Of a stretch of 64,000 bases of DNA, positions 61,453 to 64,000 are shown in pieces (positions within the stretch are counted from its first letter, which is position 1; every line of letters begins with the position of its first letter). The notes below the pieces were generated by a model, which saw nothing but the letters and a program-made list of their open reading frames with translations, did not search any database and was not told the DNA's origin. Position numbers and translations under genes: made by a program. Source of the stretch: a bacterium (GTDB lineage: Bacteria; Cyanobacteriota; Vampirovibrionia; Gastranaerophilales; Gastranaerophilaceae); the NCBI GenBank assembly GCA_017480425.1, contig JAFVAR010000023.1, forward strand, positions 49,369 through 113,368, read 5' to 3'.

Positions 61453-62679
61453 ATGAGTATATTTGCAAACAAAATAAGTGCAGCAAGCAAGACATATCAA
61501 CCTTCTGTTCAAATTGGAACAGATAAAGGTAAGCTGTCGGAAAAACCTGTAACAGTTTTTCCTCTAAAGGCACACGATTTTCAAGAGCAAAATACTAAAT
61601 GCTGGTCAGAAGGCTTGGACAGAAATATAGATTACATAATTTTATCAAATCATTCAGGGATTGATAATCGGCTGGACCGTATTACAGAAAAGCTTGAGGC
61701 AATAGGAAAAGAAGTCGGATTTGAAGTCAAGAGAGTTGATAGCGAAATTTGGCTTGAAGACTACAGTATAAGACGAGCCGACGGTAAAATATATGTTCCT
61801 GTTTACAATAAAAATGAAGAGTGGGTGAATGAGCACATTAACGCACTAAAAATTATATTAAACAGATTTGATATTTCACTTGCAGGACAAGGAAATGCAA
61901 TGGATAACAAGTCAAAAGAATACGCTCAAAACATCAGAGAAAGCAATAAATACGTAGGATTCAGTTATTTAGAGGGAGGCAATGTTCTTAACACAAAACT
62001 TCCTGACGGAACTCCCGCCGCAATAATCGGAGAAGAATCCATAGGGTATACCCTTGCACTTTTAGGATTAGATGATACGGAAGAAAATATTCAATTTGCA
62101 AAAAAACATATTGCACACGACTTGGGACTTGAAGAAAAAAACATTACATACATTCCGCAAGCAGATTTTCATATAGACATGTACTACAGACCTCTGCAAA
62201 ACGGAGTTATTGCAATCCCTGACTACGAAGCAGGAGTAAAAATTCTGCAAAATATAGAATTAGACGGACTCAGTGATAAGGAACGAAGATGTTTAATTCT
62301 TGACTTGCAGATTATGGATATGAAATCAATGATAATAATGGAAGACGCTGAAGAAGCGTTAAAAAAAGCAGGGTATAATCTTGTAAAAATACCTTGTTTT
62401 TGGCCGGCAAACACTGAAATCGTTACTGACGAAGATGCAGAACGAGACGATAAGCCACGTATAAACTACATGAATGGCATTTGCGGAACTTCTAAAGACG
62501 GGCAAACCTACTACATTACAAATGAGTCCAACTATCCGGAATTGAATGAAATTATCGAAAAACACTTTGAAGAAGCCGGTATTGATAAAGTATTTTTTGT
62601 TCCAACCGCAAACTACTTGAGCAGAAACGGCGGAATTGACTGCTTGACACAAGAATGCGGCAGAGATATTAAACATTAA
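61453..62679 (+). CDS. Agmatine-deiminase / peptidylarginine-deiminase-fold protein
   Basis: 408 residues of the guanidino-group-modifying superfamily. The four active-site elements appear in order: LEDYS with Asp103, YLEGGNVLN with Glu174-Gly-Gly-Asn177, HIDMYYRPL with His240 and Asp242, and GGIDCLTQ with catalytic Cys397. Such enzymes hydrolyse agmatine, arginine or peptidyl-arginine through a Cys thioester. The N-terminal 40 residues are Ser/Lys-rich and not a standard signal. Sequence around the motifs departs from classical agmatine deiminases (no W-x-RD), so the substrate is open. The gene carries the novel promoter element and overlaps the GT8 gene by 4 bases, tail to tail. Confidence 0.8.
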   Translation: MSIFANKISAASKTYQPSVQIGTDKGKLSEKPVTVFPLKAHDFQEQNTKCWSEGLDRNIDYIILSNHSGIDNRLDRITEKLEAIGKEVGFEVKRVDSEIWLEDYSIRRADGKIYVPVYNKNEEWVNEHINALKIILNRFDISLAGQGNAMDNKSKEYAQNIRESNKYVGFSYLEGGNVLNTKLPDGTPAAIIGEESIGYTLALLGLDDTEENIQFAKKHIAHDLGLEEKNITYIPQADFHIDMYYRPLQNGVIAIPDYEAGVKILQNIELDGLSDKERRCLILDLQIMDMKSMIIMEDAEEALKKAGYNLVKIPCFWPANTEIVTDEDAERDDKPRINYMNGICGTSKDGQTYYITNESNYPELNEIIEKHFEEAGIDKVFFVPTANYLSRNGGIDCLTQECGRDIKH

Positions 62680-63593
62680 TTATTTTGAAAAAACGGATAT
62701 ATGTACGTATAAAATAATGCCTTGTAGAATCTTGGTCTAAGCATAAACATAGGGCGATACTTGAAGTATTCAATTAATGAATCCCTCTGATTATCCTTTG
62801 TCCAATGCTCTAAATCTTTATCGTTGAGTTTCCACGGTGTAAGCTGCAAATATTTAAAATAAAGCGGACGGTGATAACTGTACGATGCGTAATGCCAAGG
62901 TTTTTTTCTTGCAACAAAATGAATTACTTTTGGACTGTTTGTATAACTCGAACGGTTTGTAAAGTTGCTTGATTGAACATTCCATTCGTCACCAACAATT
63001 TTTATCTTTCCCTTGCAAACTTCGTTAAGTATTGTTTGGTCGCCCATCTTTATGCTATCAACATTCTCAGCAGTCCAATTAAGGAAAAGTGACTCAACAT
63101 CATTTTTCCTTATGTTATCAAGATTAAAAACAACCAAACCTGCGTTTATGTACTGCGGATTCTGTTTCAACATCCTTTTATTTATATCTCTTACTCCTGC
63201 AATATAATAATTTTCAAGATTTGTATTAAAAAGTTCTGCGAGACTGGAATTTACTACCATATCACAATCAAAATATATAATTTTGTCAATATCAGGAAGC
63301 ATTGAAGCAAGCTTTAAACGGTAATATGTAGCAAGCGTAACATATGAGTGAGTTATAACTTTTTTATAGGATTCAAACAAACTATTATCTACATTTACAA
63401 AGTTTATTTCACAATCTTTGATATTCTTGAGAGTTAAAATTTCAGATTTTTTCTCGTTGGAAATTCCACCATCCAAAATATAGACAGCAAGACTGTCTTC
63501 TTCTTTTGCATTATCAAGAATTGACGCTATCAAAACTCCCGCATACTGTGCATAATTATCGTCACAAGCAACACAAATATTTATTTTATCCAT
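62676..63593 (-). CDS. Glycosyltransferase family 8
   Basis: The 305-residue protein is a GT-A retaining transferase, as in WaaI/WaaJ of lipopolysaccharide core synthesis or general stress protein A. Seen: NICVACDDNYAQYAGVLIASIL, TLATYYRLKLASMLPDIDKIIYFDCDMVV with the Mn2+-binding Asp109-x-Asp111, YINAGLVVFNLD, GDQTILNEVCKGKI and KVIHFVARKKPWHY. Probably makes part of an envelope glycan. Sugar donor and acceptor are unknown. No ribosome-binding site is clear, and it stands alone. Confidence 0.9.
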   Translation of the reverse strand: MDKINICVACDDNYAQYAGVLIASILDNAKEEDSLAVYILDGGISNEKKSEILTLKNIKDCEINFVNVDNSLFESYKKVITHSYVTLATYYRLKLASMLPDIDKIIYFDCDMVVNSSLAELFNTNLENYYIAGVRDINKRMLKQNPQYINAGLVVFNLDNIRKNDVESLFLNWTAENVDSIKMGDQTILNEVCKGKIKIVGDEWNVQSSNFTNRSSYTNSPKVIHFVARKKPWHYASYSYHRPLYFKYLQLTPWKLNDKDLEHWTKDNQRDSLIEYFKYRPMFMLRPRFYKALFYTYIYPFFQNN

Positions 63594-64000
63594 ACTTTTT
63601 AACCGCTCCAGTTATAAACTCATTAAAATTCTAACAAACAATCCCGCTTTAATCAATGTAAATTAAAAACTCCACATTAAAAAGTTAAAATAGAAAACTT
63701 GTGTTTAAAAGAACTATCGGTTTAAAATTATGAACCATAAATTTTATAATTACTTTGGGACAAAAGTTGCACCCTGTTAACCCCTTCAATTATGCATCAA
63801 AGAGGTCTATTCATATGATGATTTTATAATAAATATAATTTAAAAATCTCACAGATTTTTTAACAAATCTTAATATTGTTAAGCAAAAATAAAAATCTTT
63901 ATAATTGGCAGAAAGTCAATGATAATCCATAATAGAATAGAATAGCCCGTAAGTTGGGCATACTTGCCCAACATCAATATATAGGTTTATAATTTTGCAA
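63594..64000. other. Intergenic region at the right edge with a strong hairpin
   Basis: No gene is seen in these 407 bases. An 8-bp perfect hairpin, GTTGGGCA-TACT-TGCCCAAC, lies at 63953-63972 without a following U tract, so it is not a terminator; it could be an operator or part of an RNA leader that continues beyond the window. AATCTTTATAATT at about 63896 resembles the downstream box of the novel promoter element but lacks the upstream one. Confidence 0.5.

Noticed and set aside
1..64000. CRISPR arrays, insertion sequences, prophage or toxin-antitoxin modules
   Set aside because: I saw no regularly spaced repeats, transposase or phage structural genes.

Overview
The window is AT-rich bacterial chromosome. 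It most likely comes from a non-photosynthetic relative of cyanobacteria (Melainabacteria/Vampirovibrionia, probably a gut Gastranaerophilales). The lineage is an inference from gene content and order. The F0F1 operon runs a, c, b', b, delta, alpha, gamma, with paired b-type subunits and no beta or epsilon, which is the split cyanobacterial arrangement. A ycf46 / DUF1257 (ycf35-like) / DUF2997 trio sits just upstream. No photosynthesis genes are seen. A diderm envelope is indicated by an Lpt-type permease, an OprP-like porin and many exported proteins.

Layout: 1-8.7 kb holds a cut-off ArsB/NhaD permease, a BadF-type ATPase, secA (one in-frame TGA), a pseudopilin, a GH57 glucan branching enzyme, and a SPASM-type radical SAM enzyme next to a 78-residue protein. 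8.8-16.5 kb holds an MFS pump, a secreted possibly serpin-like protein, an aminotransferase with an in-frame TAG, a cell-wall amidase, dnaX and a matrixin protease. 16.7-24 kb holds a small operon (unknown, TPR, YkgJ), gltX, an LD-carboxypeptidase, membrane and Gly-rich proteins, and a HAD phosphatase. 24.0-24.3 kb encodes a long, Alu-type SRP RNA on the minus strand. 24.4-34.2 kb holds a porin, a wHTH protein, aroQ, folE2, a GHL10-type hydrolase, an M20 peptidase, an LptF/G permease and a helix-hairpin-helix protein. 34.2-42.4 kb is a radical SAM activase, the ycf46 trio and the atp operon. 43-51.4 kb is housekeeping (cdd, murJ, SpoIID-like, cysS, gatA, pgi). 51.5-59.2 kb is signalling: two histidine kinases, two response regulators, a CheR-like methyltransferase, a second pseudopilin and a PC4-like protein. 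59.2-64 kb holds tRNA-Arg with a duplicated 3' end, sstT, an agmatine-deiminase-fold protein and a GT8 glycosyltransferase.

The most unusual signal is a promoter-like element, (G/A)CAATT - exactly 17 bp - TTTATATA, placed 24-36 bp before four otherwise unrelated genes of unknown or lineage-restricted type (8652, 22417, 51752, 61453). It looks like an undescribed regulon. A fifth site with only the downstream box precedes a short gene-less stretch ending in a terminator (about 26.2 kb). Three single-base anomalies affect otherwise intact genes: TGA in secA, TAG in the aminotransferase, and no ATG/GTG/TTG start for the radical SAM activase. Each fits one G:C to A:T change and should be checked against reads. 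Gene functions below are read from motifs by eye; no database search was possible.
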